39,426 nucleotides of DNA from Burkholderia sp. H160 (GTDB lineage: Bacteria > Pseudomonadota > Gammaproteobacteria > Burkholderiales > Burkholderiaceae). Position numbers and translations under genes: made by a program. The first letter of the stretch is position 1; the number at the start of each line of letters is the position of its first letter. The notes beneath the pieces are model-generated. The model saw nothing but the letters and a program-made list of their open reading frames with translations. It did not search any database and had not been told where the DNA came from. The stretch lies in NCBI GenBank assembly GCA_000173575.1, contig ABYL01000062.1, forward strand, positions 1-39,426, read 5' to 3'. This document shows positions 9,795-19,182 of the stretch, one piece after another.

Positions 9795-9829
9795 AAAAAG
9801 CGCGGCCCTGCGCATGCAGCCGGCCGCGC
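9795..9829 (-). terminator. Intrinsic terminator of gloA, between convergent genes
   Basis: A perfect 8-bp GC stem (9800-9807 with 9822-9829) is flanked on its left by AAAAA at 9795-9799. Read on the minus strand this is a GC hairpin followed by five T, a good intrinsic terminator for gloA, whose stop is at 9848. It may also slow transcripts arriving from the plus-strand metallopeptidase gene. Confidence 0.7.
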
Positions 9830-9847
9830 CCTCGCTCGCAGGTCACA

Positions 9848-10234
9848 TCACTTTTTCTTCTGGATGAACTCGATCTTGTAGCCGTCCGGATCGGTGACGA
9901 ACGCGATCACGGTCGTGCCGTGCTTCATCGGACCGGCTTCGCGCACGACGGTACCGCCCTGCGCCTTGATCTTCTCGCACGCGGCATACGCGTCTTCGAC
10001 TTCAACGGCGAGATGGCCGAAGCCGTTGCCGAGGTCGTACGACGGCGTGTCCCAGTTGTGAGTCAGTTCGATGACGGTGCCGTCGCGCTCGTCGGTATAG
10101 CCGACGAACGCCAGCGTGAATTTGCCATCCGGAAAGTCCTGGCGGCGCAGCAGTTTCATGCCGAGCAGCCCGGTATAAAAATCGATCGAGCGATCGAGGT
10201 CGCCGACCCGGATCATGGTGTGAAGCAGACGCAT
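9848..10234 (-). CDS. gloA: Glyoxalase I (lactoylglutathione lyase)
   Basis: GloA isomerises the methylglyoxal-glutathione hemithioacetal to S-lactoylglutathione in the cytoplasm. The 128-residue protein carries all four metal ligands at the same positions as the nickel-type E. coli enzyme: His5, Glu56, His74 and Glu122. Other family marks are [13 protein letters not shown] and ELTHNWD. The reading frame stays open further upstream, but the ATG at 10234 gives the normal length and is preceded by AGGGGAG at six bases. It appears monocistronic, with its own terminator. Confidence 0.95.
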   Translation of the reverse strand: MRLLHTMIRVGDLDRSIDFYTGLLGMKLLRRQDFPDGKFTLAFVGYTDERDGTVIELTHNWDTPSYDLGNGFGHLAVEVEDAYAACEKIKAQGGTVVREAGPMKHGTTVIAFVTDPDGYKIEFIQKKK

Positions 10235-10440
10235 CGCGCACTCCCCTGTTGCCTGGATAATGAGACCGTCAATGTACCCGGAATCGGGTCGCGTTGCAGG
10301 ACAGCGTGGCACGCGCGTGCGACAAAGACGATTCACTCGGCGCGCAGGCAGTTTTGCTATCGTATGGCCTCGGCTGCGCGACCGAACGGTCGCCAGCCCG
10401 TTGTCCCTCTCGCCCACGGATCGTCGACACACCACGCACG

Positions 10441-11388
10441 ATGAGCACGATCACCGCCCTGCCCACGCGCCGCGCCCCGGATAGCTTCGCGATTCTGCTG
10501 ATGATCGGCCTGTGCGCGATCTGGGGACTGCAGCAGGTCGCGATCAAGACCACCAATGCGACAGTTCCGCCGGTTTTTCAGGCAGGACTGCGCTCGGCGA
10601 TCGCGGCGGTGCTCGTATGGGCGTGGGCGCGCTCGCGCGGCACGCCGCTCTTTCGCGACGACGGCACGCTCGGCGCGGGCCTGCTCGCGGGCGTGCTGTT
10701 CGCGGCCGAGTTCGTGTGCATTTTTCTCGGCCTGACGCTGACGAACGCGTCGCGCATGGCGGTCTTTCTGTACACGGCGCCGTGCTTTACGGCGCTCGGC
10801 CTGCACTGGTTCGTCGATGGCGAACGCATGCGGCGCATCCAGTGGTTCGGCATCGTCGTCGCATTCGCGGGGATCGCGCTCGCGTTCGCCGATGGCTTCC
10901 TGCACGCGGGCGCCGGTCCCGTTGCAAGCGCAGCCCACGGCTCGACGCTGACGGGCGTGGCCGGCGATGCGCTCGGCGTGCTCGCCGGCATCGCGTGGGC
11001 CGCGACCACGGTGGTCGTGCGCGGGTCACGGCTCGCGCAGACGAGCGCAAGCAAGACGTTGTTCTATCAGTTGACGGTATCGGCGGCGGTGCTGCTCGCG
11101 CTGGCGCTCGGGCTCGGCCAGGTGCGCATGGAAAGTGTGACGCCGCTCGCGCTTGCGAGCCTCGCGTATCAGGCCGTGATGGTCGCGTTCGTCAGCTATC
11201 TGCTGTGGTTCTGGTTGTTGACGCGCTATATCGCGTCGCGGCTGTCGGTGTTTTCGTTTCTGACGCCGCTGTTCGGCGTGACCTTCGGCGTGCTGCTGCT
11301 CGGTGAGTCATTCAGTGCACGCTTTCTGGTCGCCGCGCTGCTGGTGCTGACCGGCATCGCACTCGTCAACGCACCGGCCAAGCGGTAG
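10441..11388 (+). CDS. EamA/DMT-family transporter
   Basis: This 315-residue inner-membrane protein has about ten hydrophobic segments arranged as two EamA repeats. The first starts near [21 protein letters not shown] and the second near [22 protein letters not shown], ending with [17 protein letters not shown]. Members export amino acids, metabolites or drugs; the substrate cannot be predicted here. The open frame extends upstream to 10294, but the ATG at 10441 puts the first membrane helix at the usual distance from the N-terminus. It is convergent with rsmA, nine bases from it. Confidence 0.88.
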   Translation: MSTITALPTRRAPDSFAILLMIGLCAIWGLQQVAIKTTNATVPPVFQAGLRSAIAAVLVWAWARSRGTPLFRDDGTLGAGLLAGVLFAAEFVCIFLGLTLTNASRMAVFLYTAPCFTALGLHWFVDGERMRRIQWFGIVVAFAGIALAFADGFLHAGAGPVASAAHGSTLTGVAGDALGVLAGIAWAATTVVVRGSRLAQTSASKTLFYQLTVSAAVLLALALGLGQVRMESVTPLALASLAYQAVMVAFVSYLLWFWLLTRYIASRLSVFSFLTPLFGVTFGVLLLGESFSARFLVAALLVLTGIALVNAPAKR

Positions 11389-11397
11389 GCGTCGAGA

Positions 11398-12240
11398 CTA
11401 TTCCGGCGCAGCCGCCGAGCGCGCCGCCACCGCCTGCGCAACGCTCACGTATTCGGCAACCGGCACGTCTTCCGCACGGCGTTGCAGATCGAAGCCGAGC
11501 GCATCGAAATCGACCGTATCGCGCAGCGCGCCAAGCGTGTTGCGCAGCATCTTGCGACGCTGCGAGAACGCCGCCGTCACCACCTCGCCCAGCACGTTTT
11601 CGTCGACCACCGGCAGTTCGTGCAGCTCGTACGGGATCATCCGCACGATCGCCGAATCGACCTTCGGGGGAGGCTGGAATGCCTCGGGCGGTACGTCGAG
11701 CTGCTTGTCGATCACGTAGCGGTATTGGAGCATCACCGAGAGGCGACTGAACGCCTTCGTGCCCGGCTCCGCGACCATCCGCTCGACCACCTCGTTCTGC
11801 AGCATGAAGTGCTGATCGATCACGCGGTCTGCAAACGTCGCCAGATGAAACAGCAGCGGGCTCGAAATGTTGTACGGCAGATTGCCGACGATGCGCAGCG
11901 ACGCCTTCTCGCCAGGCGCCGCGAGCGAGCCGAAGTCGAATTCGAGCGCGTCGCCCGCGTGCAGTTCGAGCAGATCGCCGAATTTCTTCTTCAGACGGCC
12001 GATCAGATCGCGGTCCAGCTCGACGGCATGGAGCGGCGCTTCGGGTGTCGCGAGCCGCTCGATCAGCGGCTCGGTCAGCGCGCCGAGGCCCGGCCCGATT
12101 TCGACCATGCGCTCGCCGCGCTGCGGCCGGATCACGTCGACGATCGAATCGATCACGCCCATGTCGACCAGAAAGTTCTGACCGAAACGCTTGCGCGCGA
12201 GATGGCCCTGGTGCCGGCCGTGCTGTCTGCTGGTGGACAT
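11398..12240 (-). CDS. rsmA: 16S rRNA (adenine1518/1519-N6)-dimethyltransferase
   Basis: RsmA (KsgA) dimethylates the two adjacent adenosines in the 3'-terminal helix of 16S rRNA during small-subunit maturation. The 280-residue sequence has [10 protein letters not shown] near the N-terminus, the SAM-binding loop [10 protein letters not shown] (about 47-56) and the catalytic NLPY at 120-123 in [10 protein letters not shown]. It is the last visible gene of the lptD-surA-pdxA-rsmA order, the same as in E. coli. The 100-base gap from pdxA is the longest inside that operon. Confidence 0.95.
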   Translation of the reverse strand: MSTSRQHGRHQGHLARKRFGQNFLVDMGVIDSIVDVIRPQRGERMVEIGPGLGALTEPLIERLATPEAPLHAVELDRDLIGRLKKKFGDLLELHAGDALEFDFGSLAAPGEKASLRIVGNLPYNISSPLLFHLATFADRVIDQHFMLQNEVVERMVAEPGTKAFSRLSVMLQYRYVIDKQLDVPPEAFQPPPKVDSAIVRMIPYELHELPVVDENVLGEVVTAAFSQRRKMLRNTLGALRDTVDFDALGFDLQRRAEDVPVAEYVSVAQAVAARSAAAPE

Positions 12241-12340
12241 CGGAGAAACGCTACAAAGAAAACTGCTTGAGAATGAAATACGTCACGGCGGAAATGCGGC
12301 GCCGCGCGCCGCAACCGCTCACTTGACCAGAGCCTCGGCC

Positions 12341-13351
12341 TCAGCCCGCGCGACGCTGCTGCGCCATCGACACCGCCGTCTCGATGGCAGCCATCAGGCT
12401 GCCCGCGTCGGCGCGGCCGGTGCCGGCCAGATCGAGCGCGGTGCCGTGGTCGACCGAGGTGCGGATGATCGGCAGACCGAGCGTCACGTTGATACCTTCG
12501 CCGAACGTCGCAAACTTCAGCACCGGCAGGCCCTGGTCGTGAAACATCGCGAGTACGCAGTCGGCTTCCTCGAGATAACGCGGCTGGAACAGCGTGTCGG
12601 CCGGATACGGACCGCGCGCGTCGATGCCCTCGCCGTTCACCTGCTGCAACGCCGGCGTAATCACGTCGATTTCCTCGCGGCCCAGATAGCCGTTTTCGCC
12701 CGCGTGCGGATTGAGCCCCGTCACGAGGATGCGCGGCGCCGGCAAGCCGAAGTGGTGGCGCAGGTCGTGATCGACGATACGCAGCGTCTCGACGAGGCTT
12801 TCGATCGTCAAGGCCGCCGACACGTCCTTCAACGGCAGATGCGTGGTCGCGAGCGCGACGCGCAACGGCCGCTTGCCGGTGCCCGCGAGCATCATGACGA
12901 CGCGCGGCGTATGGGTGCGCTCGGCCAGATATTCGGTGTGGCCGGTGAACGGCACCCCGGCATCGTTGATCGTGCTTTTTTGCAGCGGCGCGGTGACGAT
13001 CGCGTCATACGTGCCGGCCACCGCGCCGTCGATCGCCGCATCGAGCAGATCGAGCACATAGCGGCCGTTCGCGGCGTCGAGCTTGCCTGCCTGCGACGGC
13101 GCGCCGAGCGCGCGATGCTCGACCCGCACGCGCGGGCCCTGCGCGAGCAGCGCGGCCCAGTCGACACCAACCGCGCGCGCCCGCTCGGCGAGCAGCTGCG
13201 CATCGCCAAGCACGGTGAACTGCGCGGTGGGCCAATGCGCCGCCGCGCCGGCCAGCGCCTGCGCGGTCAGCTCGGGACCGACGCCGGCGGGCTCGCCGGT
13301 CGTGATCGCGATCTGCAGCGGGCGGTGGGCGGACTCGGCAGCGCTTGTCAT
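12341..13351 (-). CDS. pdxA: 4-hydroxythreonine-4-phosphate dehydrogenase
   Basis: PdxA oxidises 4-phosphohydroxy-L-threonine with NAD in the DXP-dependent pyridoxal phosphate pathway. The 336-residue protein shows the N-terminal [42 protein letters not shown] and [10 protein letters not shown], which together supply the divalent-metal histidines, and [13 protein letters not shown] near the end. The start lies 13 bases after the surA stop, consistent with co-transcription. Confidence 0.95.
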   Translation of the reverse strand: MTSAAESAHRPLQIAITTGEPAGVGPELTAQALAGAAAHWPTAQFTVLGDAQLLAERARAVGVDWAALLAQGPRVRVEHRALGAPSQAGKLDAANGRYVLDLLDAAIDGAVAGTYDAIVTAPLQKSTINDAGVPFTGHTEYLAERTHTPRVVMMLAGTGKRPLRVALATTHLPLKDVSAALTIESLVETLRIVDHDLRHHFGLPAPRILVTGLNPHAGENGYLGREEIDVITPALQQVNGEGIDARGPYPADTLFQPRYLEEADCVLAMFHDQGLPVLKFATFGEGINVTLGLPIIRTSVDHGTALDLAGTGRADAGSLMAAIETAVSMAQQRRAG

Positions 13352-13364
13352 GGCATTGAGTCCG

Positions 13365-14732
13365 TTACTGCGCGCTCGCCACGGCGGGCTTCACTTCGAC
13401 GTACGCGGTGTCGCGCAGCTCGCGCAGCCAGTCGGCGTAGGCCTGTTCCGCCTTGCGCTGGCCGATGGCCTGACGCGCGAGATCCATCTGCTGCGCAATC
13501 GAGCCTTCCGCATCGCGGCGGCCGAGCACCTGGATCAGGTGGTAGCCGTATTCGCTGCGCACCGGATCGCTGATCTGGTTGTCCTGCAACGAATTCATCG
13601 CGCGCTCGAATTCGGGCACCGTCTCGCCCGGGCTGATCCAGCCGAGGTCACCGCCTTGCGACGAAGAGCCGTCTTGCGAGTAGGTGCGCGCGAACTTCTC
13701 GAACTCGCCGCCCGCGGCGATCTGGCTACGGATGTCGAGCAGTTTCTGGCGTGCCTGCGGCTCGGACAGACCGTCGCCGACGCGCAACAGGATGTGGCGC
13801 ACGTGCGTCTGCACGAGCTTCGGGGCATCCGAGCTGTTGCCCTGGCCGGCGCGGCGCTCGACGAGACGCACGATTTCGAAGCCGTCGTTGGTGCGGATCA
13901 GATCCGGATTGATCTCACCCGGACGCAGCCCCGAGGCGGCCTTCACAAACTCGGGCGGCAGCTTCGACGGTGCGAGGAAGCCGAGATCGCCGCCGTTTTT
14001 CGACGCGTCCGGCGCCTGCGAATTGTTTTTCGCGAGCTTTTCGAAATCCGCGCCGCCCTTCGCTTCGGCGAGCAGCCCTTCGGCCTTCTTCTGCGCCGCC
14101 TCGATGTCGGTCTCCGGCGCGTTCAGCGGCGCCTTCACGAAAATGTGCTGCATGTGCAGGTCGTTCGTCTGGCCGGCGCCCGGGCCGCGCTGGCTGGCGA
14201 TGTAGTTCGCGACCTCGGCGTCCGTCACCGTGATCTTGCTGTCCACTTCCTTCTCGCGCAGACGCGACAGAGTCAGTTCCGTGCGCGCGTCGTTCGTGAA
14301 GGTGGTCCAGGGCACGCCTTGCGCCTCGATGCGCGCGCGGTACATGGCGAGCGTCATGTTGTTCGCCTGCGCGAGACGCTCGAGCGTGCGCTCCACGGCT
14401 GTGTCGTCGATGGTGATGCCGTCTTCCTTGGCCTTCTGCAGCTGGATGCGCTCGAGCACCATCTGTGTGAGCACCTGCTGGCGCAGCTGGTCCATCGGCG
14501 GCACCGGGGCATTCTGCTGGTTCAGCCGATGCGCGATCAGGCCGGCCCGCTCATCGAGTTCACGCTGCGTGATGACACCGTTGTTGACCACCGCGGCGAT
14601 GGTGTCGACCGTCTGGCCGCCGCCATTGCCGCCCAACGCCTGCGCCTGCACCGACGCAACCGGAAGGAAAGACGCCGCGGCGACGAGACCCGCCGCGAGC
14701 GTTGCCAAGCGAAGCTGTTTCATGATTGCCAC
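13365..14732 (-). CDS. surA: Periplasmic chaperone/peptidyl-prolyl isomerase SurA
   Basis: SurA escorts unfolded outer-membrane proteins, including LptD, across the periplasm. The N-terminus has a Sec signal peptide ([18 protein letters not shown], cleavage probably after VQAQ or nearby), then a SurA N-terminal chaperone domain ([18 protein letters not shown] onward) and two parvulin domains (around MQHIFVK and VRHILLR, each with GGDLG). I place the start at GTG 14732, because GGAG stands five bases before it. The ATG at 14723 is the alternative and removes three residues. The gene follows lptD by 65 bases. Confidence 0.93.
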   Translation of the reverse strand: MAIMKQLRLATLAAGLVAAASFLPVASVQAQALGGNGGGQTVDTIAAVVNNGVITQRELDERAGLIAHRLNQQNAPVPPMDQLRQQVLTQMVLERIQLQKAKEDGITIDDTAVERTLERLAQANNMTLAMYRARIEAQGVPWTTFTNDARTELTLSRLREKEVDSKITVTDAEVANYIASQRGPGAGQTNDLHMQHIFVKAPLNAPETDIEAAQKKAEGLLAEAKGGADFEKLAKNNSQAPDASKNGGDLGFLAPSKLPPEFVKAASGLRPGEINPDLIRTNDGFEIVRLVERRAGQGNSSDAPKLVQTHVRHILLRVGDGLSEPQARQKLLDIRSQIAAGGEFEKFARTYSQDGSSSQGGDLGWISPGETVPEFERAMNSLQDNQISDPVRSEYGYHLIQVLGRRDAEGSIAQQMDLARQAIGQRKAEQAYADWLRELRDTAYVEVKPAVASAQ

Positions 14733-14797
14733 AAATACTCCAATGATGTCGGGCGCTTCGCCCGTCTTTTCGCAAGCGACGAATGACCGGGCGACCG

Positions 14798-17170
14798 TCA
14801 TTCGAGGTTGGTGAACCGGGACTCCGGCGGCGGCGGCGGCGGCAACGGCGTATAGCCGGCCACACTGCTGCGGAACGCGGTCATCAGTCCGTTGTCGACG
14901 CTCGACAGGCCCTTGAACGTCAACTGCGCCAGAAACCGCGTGCTCGACTGATTCTGCCCCGACGTGTTCAGGCCGTTCGCATAGCGCTGGATGCCGGCGC
15001 CGAGCGTCCAGCAGTCTGCGTCGTATTGCAGGCCCACCAGGCCGTCGACAATACGGTGGCCACCGAGGTCGTAGTTGAACCGGCCGACTCCGTACATCCG
15101 ATGCGACAGCGGCCATTGGCCCGAAATCAGCACCTGATTGATCGGCTGGTTGTCGAGCGTGGTGTTGGCGCGCGTGTAGCGATATGCGACGTTGATGACC
15201 TTGCCGCTCTCCGGACTGAACCCGAAGCCGACACTCGTCTTCGTCAGCTGGTTATTGTCCGCATTATATTGGAACGCCGTTTCCGAAGCGAAACCGGCGC
15301 CCAGCTTGACTGACGCACCCGCGATCAGGTCCGAGTGCGTGGCCTGGGTGCTGGTCTGGGTCGGCTCCAGCGTGACGCGCTGATCCTGGAAGAAATACTG
15401 CTGCGCGATCACGAAGCGCGCGCGTTCATCGCCGGTGGCAGGGTTGATGAAGCGCGTGGTGAGACCGACGGTCAGGCGGTTCGCGTCGGCGATCCGGTCG
15501 TTACCGACGAACGTGTTCGGCGTGAAAATTTCCGCGAGACCGAAGTCGGATTCGGCGGTGTCGAACAGCGGCGCGTTGTTCTGGTTGCGGTACGGCGTGT
15601 ACACGTAGTACAGGCGCGGTTCCAGCGTCTGGATATAGTCCGCGCCGAAAACGCGCACCGAGCGCTCGAAGGTCAGCCCCGTGTCGAACGAGAAGGTCGG
15701 GATCGACTCGGTGAAATTCTTCTGCGCGTTCGGCACCTGGTTCAGATCGGTGCCGATGTTGTTCAGGTTGTAGGACGCGAAGTGCCACTGCACCTTCGGC
15801 GTGACGAAGTAGCCCGGCCCCACCACCGAATACGACAGGTACGGGTTGAAGATCACCCGCTGGCCTTCGGTCAGGTCCGCAGTGGTAATGCGGAAGTTCG
15901 TGTAGTCGGCTTCGGCGCCGAAGTCGAAGCCGCCGATGTTGTACTTCGCGTACTTCACGTTCAACTGCGGCTCGCGGCCGTACGGCGCGACCGACGGCTC
16001 CAGCGTCTGCCAGTGCTGCTCGCGCGCGAGCACGGACCACGGTCCGTTGTTGTAGGTCAACCCGGCTTCCTGCTGGTACAGGAGCTGGGTGCCATTCATG
16101 AACTGGTTGACCGACGACGACAGGTCTTCCGGATAAGTGTTGTCCGAAACCTTGTTGTAGTAGATGTAGCCGCCGAAGCCGTTACCGAAATTCTGGTTGT
16201 GCTGGATGTACAGCGCGTAGCGGTTGGTCTTCGTCAGGCGATCGTTGGGCAGGAATTCGCCGGTGATCGACCCGGAATACGTCGGCGACAGATAACGGAA
16301 CGTGCTCTGCAGTTGCACACCGCGCTTCGAGATCAGACGCGGCGTGACCGTCAGATCGCGGTTCGGCGCGATGTTGAAGTAATACGGCACCGACAGCTCG
16401 AAGCCGTTCGACGAACTCAGCGAGAACGTGGGCGGCAACAGGCCGCTGCGGCGGTCGCCCGACAGCGGGAACGACAGCCACGGCGACGCGAACACCGGTA
16501 CGCCCTGGAAGAACAGCACGCTGTTGTAGGCGACGCCTTCGTCCGCGCCGGTGTCGAAATCGAACTCGCTACCCTTGATGTACCAGGCCGGATTGTCCGT
16601 GCACGCGCACGCCGTGTAGGTGCCCTTCGTGAACACCGAGCGCTCGGCGTCGAGCAGATCGACTCGCTGCGCACTGCCCGAACCGCCTGTCAGCGTGAAG
16701 TGGTACTTCGGCGCGGTCATGAAGCCTTCGGTCGAATCGACGCGCAAATGCGCTTCGGGTCCGATGAAGGTGTTGCCGGTATTGATCACGTGGACATTGC
16801 CGTACGCATCGGCCATGTCCGTGTCCTGATCGTAGTGCAGGTCGTCGGCCTTGATCACGGACGTGTTGTGGCGGACTTCGGCTGAGCCCTTGGCGGCCAG
16901 GTCCTGGTCGATCGTGCCGCTCGCGTGGTCGCCGAGCACGAAGGTGGCCGGCCGCTGGCCCGTTTGCAACGGATGCTCTTCGAGCTGCGGAGCAAGTTGC
17001 ATGCCCCACGGCGGGTAGACCGGTTGCGGTTGTGCAGCTTCCCCCGTCAGCTGGGCGTGCGCAAGCGCGGGTACGAGGCCCGGAACGGCGATCAACGCCG
17101 CGACGAGCCGCCTTTTGCGCGGCACTACTGCACAGGAAGGAGTGGTATCGGAAAGCTGTCTGGGCGGCAT
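14798..17170 (-). CDS. lptD: LPS-assembly outer-membrane protein LptD
   Basis: LptD forms, with the lipoprotein LptE, the outer-membrane gate that inserts lipopolysaccharide into the outer leaflet. From ATG 17170 it has 790 residues: a signal peptide ([21 protein letters not shown]), an OstA/LptA-like periplasmic domain (about 75-180) and a long beta-barrel domain. The mature part has only three cysteines: Cys188 and Cys190 in TACACTDNP, and Cys720 in DADCWTLG. The C-terminus has a run of six prolines before ESRFTNLE. The frame is open upstream of 17170, but the signal peptide decides the start. It is first in the lptD-surA-pdxA-rsmA operon. Confidence 0.93.
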   Translation of the reverse strand: MPPRQLSDTTPSCAVVPRKRRLVAALIAVPGLVPALAHAQLTGEAAQPQPVYPPWGMQLAPQLEEHPLQTGQRPATFVLGDHASGTIDQDLAAKGSAEVRHNTSVIKADDLHYDQDTDMADAYGNVHVINTGNTFIGPEAHLRVDSTEGFMTAPKYHFTLTGGSGSAQRVDLLDAERSVFTKGTYTACACTDNPAWYIKGSEFDFDTGADEGVAYNSVLFFQGVPVFASPWLSFPLSGDRRSGLLPPTFSLSSSNGFELSVPYYFNIAPNRDLTVTPRLISKRGVQLQSTFRYLSPTYSGSITGEFLPNDRLTKTNRYALYIQHNQNFGNGFGGYIYYNKVSDNTYPEDLSSSVNQFMNGTQLLYQQEAGLTYNNGPWSVLAREQHWQTLEPSVAPYGREPQLNVKYAKYNIGGFDFGAEADYTNFRITTADLTEGQRVIFNPYLSYSVVGPGYFVTPKVQWHFASYNLNNIGTDLNQVPNAQKNFTESIPTFSFDTGLTFERSVRVFGADYIQTLEPRLYYVYTPYRNQNNAPLFDTAESDFGLAEIFTPNTFVGNDRIADANRLTVGLTTRFINPATGDERARFVIAQQYFFQDQRVTLEPTQTSTQATHSDLIAGASVKLGAGFASETAFQYNADNNQLTKTSVGFGFSPESGKVINVAYRYTRANTTLDNQPINQVLISGQWPLSHRMYGVGRFNYDLGGHRIVDGLVGLQYDADCWTLGAGIQRYANGLNTSGQNQSSTRFLAQLTFKGLSSVDNGLMTAFRSSVAGYTPLPPPPPPESRFTNLE

Positions 17171-17349
17171 GTATCGTTTGGCGAGTCGACTCGTGCACAA
17201 GCTTCCGTCATCACGATCCACCGCCTGCACACCGCGACCGTGAGAGTCGGCTGCACGTCTGGATTCCCAATTTGCCGAGTGATAAGGCGGGCGGTAAAAC
17301 GGAGCACGCGAAAGCTGGCGTGTGAGTCGCGTCAAAAAAGTCGTGGGGT

Positions 17350-17355
17350 ATTATA
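17350..17355 (-). promoter_or_regulatory. Perfect -10 box TATAAT, candidate lptD promoter
   Basis: On the minus strand the hexamer at 17355-17350 reads TATAAT, an exact match to the sigma-70 -10 consensus. It lies in the 17171-17394 gap between the divergent lptD and amgK genes. The -35 region at 17-base spacing (TTCTTG) is poor. A plus-strand TATTAT overlaps it at 17349-17354 and could serve amgK. Confidence 0.3.
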
Positions 17356-17394
17356 TGGCAAGACGTTGTCCCCAAGAATTTGCTGCCGCTTTTC

Positions 17395-18462
17395 ATGACG
17401 CTGCCTTCCTCCCAAGACTTCACCGACACCCGTCTCTCCCTGCTCAAGACCTGGCTGCAAGGCCATGCGGCCCGCCATGCGCTCGAGCCCGACACCCTCG
17501 TTCCGGCCTCATCCGACGCCAGTTTCCGCCGTTATTTCCGGCTCGCCGGTAAGGCGGAGAAAGGCAATGGCGCGGCCACGCTGATCGCCGTCGACGCGCC
17601 GCCGCCCGAAAAATGCCGCGAATTCGCGCAGATCGCGCAGTTGCTCGATGCCGCCGGCGTGCACGTGCCGCGCGTGCTCGAAGTCGACTTTGACGCGGGC
17701 TTCATGCTCGTCACCGATCTCGGCGCCGCGTCGTACCTCGGCGCGCTGACCGACGCGCAGGCCGCGGGCGACATGCGCACGGCCCGCACGCTGATGCGCG
17801 ACGCGCTCGACGCGCTGATCCGCTGGCAGCTCAGCTCGCGCGAAGACGTCCTGCCGCCGTTCGACGAAGCATTCCTGCACCGTGAAATGGAACTGATGCC
17901 CGAATGGTTCATCGGCCGGCACCTTGGGCGCGAGGTCGACGCCGCTACCCGCGCGCAGCTCGATCGCACGTTCGCGCTGCTGATCGCGAGCGCGCGTGCG
18001 CAGCCGCAAAGCTTCATGCTGCGCGATTTCATGCCGCGCAATCTGATGATCGCCGCGCCGAACCCCGGCGTGCTCGATTTCCAGGACGCGGTGTACGGCC
18101 CGATCACGTACGACGTCGTGTCGCTGCTGCGCGACGCGTTCCTCAGTTGGGACGAGGAGTTCGAGCTCGACTGCTTCGTGTACTACTGGGAGCGCGCGAA
18201 AAAAGCCGGCCTGCCGGTCGACGCCGATTTCGGCGAGTTCTACCGCCAGCTCGAATGGATGGGGCTGCAGCGCCACATCAAGGTGCTCGGCCTGTTCTGC
18301 CGCATCAACTACCGCGACGGCAAGGCGCACTACATGAACGACCTGCCGCGCTTCATCGGCTATGCACGCAAGGTGGCGGAGCGCTACGCGCCGCTGCGCG
18401 GGTTCGCGAAGCTGCTCGACGACCTCGAAGGCCGCGCGCAGGAAATCGGCTACACCTTCTGA
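17395..18462 (+). CDS. amgK: N-acetylmuramate/N-acetylglucosamine 1-kinase AmgK-like
   Basis: This is an aminoglycoside-phosphotransferase-fold protein of 355 residues. With the downstream uridylyltransferase it matches the AmgK-MurU peptidoglycan-recycling route of Pseudomonas, in which AmgK phosphorylates the anomeric position of MurNAc or GlcNAc. The catalytic loop is LRDFMPRN, with the base Asp211, Asn216, and Asp228 in LDFQDA as metal ligand. The HRD histidine is replaced by Leu209. I start at ATG 17395; a TTG at 17380 is in frame. No Shine-Dalgarno sequence is visible. It is divergent from lptD, as I recall for pseudomonads. Confidence 0.87.
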   Translation: MTLPSSQDFTDTRLSLLKTWLQGHAARHALEPDTLVPASSDASFRRYFRLAGKAEKGNGAATLIAVDAPPPEKCREFAQIAQLLDAAGVHVPRVLEVDFDAGFMLVTDLGAASYLGALTDAQAAGDMRTARTLMRDALDALIRWQLSSREDVLPPFDEAFLHREMELMPEWFIGRHLGREVDAATRAQLDRTFALLIASARAQPQSFMLRDFMPRNLMIAAPNPGVLDFQDAVYGPITYDVVSLLRDAFLSWDEEFELDCFVYYWERAKKAGLPVDADFGEFYRQLEWMGLQRHIKVLGLFCRINYRDGKAHYMNDLPRFIGYARKVAERYAPLRGFAKLLDDLEGRAQEIGYTF

Positions 18463-18465
18463 CCG

Positions 18466-19179
18466 ATGACGATGTCCGTAAAGAAAGCGATGATTTTCGC
18501 CGCGGGCCGCGGCGAGCGCATGCGTCCGTTGACCGACGCGTGCCCGAAGCCTTTGCTCGAAGTGGGCGGCAAGCCGCTGATCGTGTGGCAGATCGAACGG
18601 CTCGCGCGGGCCGGCATCCGCAGCATCGTGATCAATCATGCGTGGCTCGGCGCGCAGCTCGAAGCCGCGCTCGGCGACGGTTCGCGCTGGCAGGTCGAAC
18701 TGCGCTATTCGCCTGAGCACGAGGCGCTGGAGACTGCGGGCGGCATCGCCCAGGCGTTACCGCTGCTGACCGACGACGGCGCGGATCACGTCTTCGTCGC
18801 GGTGGCCGGCGACGTGTACACCGAGTACGACTACGCCGCGCTGCACGCGCGCGCCGGCCAACTGAAGGCGTTGCCCGAGCCCGGCATGCATCTGGTGATG
18901 GTGCCGAATCCGGCGTTTCACCCGAACGGGGACTTCGGTCTCATCGACGGCGTGCTGTCGCTCGAAACGCAGCCGCGCCTCACGTTCGGCAGTTTCGGGC
19001 TCTACGACACGCGCATGTTCCGCGCTCTGCCGCGCGGCACGCGACGCGCGCTGAGCCCGTATTACCGCGAGACGATCGCGCGAGGGCTCGCGAGCGGCGA
19101 GCTGTATGAAGGCTTATGGGAGAACGTCGGCACGCAGGCGCAGCTGGACGCGCTCGATCGGCTGTTGCGCGCGCGCTGA
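18466..19179 (+). CDS. murU: N-acetylmuramate-1-phosphate uridylyltransferase MurU
   Basis: MurU transfers UMP to MurNAc-1-phosphate, giving UDP-MurNAc and bypassing the fosfomycin-sensitive MurA step. The 237-residue nucleotidyltransferase starts with the signature AMIFAAGRGERMRPLTD and PKPLLEVGGKPLI, followed by VAGDVYTEYD with the metal-binding aspartate. The start codon lies three bases after the amgK stop, so the two are translationally linked. The assignment to MurU rather than another sugar-1-phosphate nucleotidyltransferase rests on this pairing. It is convergent with the ABC exporter gene, with only three bases between the stop codons. Confidence 0.88.
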   Translation: MTMSVKKAMIFAAGRGERMRPLTDACPKPLLEVGGKPLIVWQIERLARAGIRSIVINHAWLGAQLEAALGDGSRWQVELRYSPEHEALETAGGIAQALPLLTDDGADHVFVAVAGDVYTEYDYAALHARAGQLKALPEPGMHLVMVPNPAFHPNGDFGLIDGVLSLETQPRLTFGSFGLYDTRMFRALPRGTRRALSPYYRETIARGLASGELYEGLWENVGTQAQLDALDRLLRAR

Positions 19180-19182
19180 GCT

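Noticed and set aside
12191-13573. A 460-codon plus-strand frame across rsmA, pdxA and surA
   Set aside because: It spans parts of three real genes on the other strand and has no family features.
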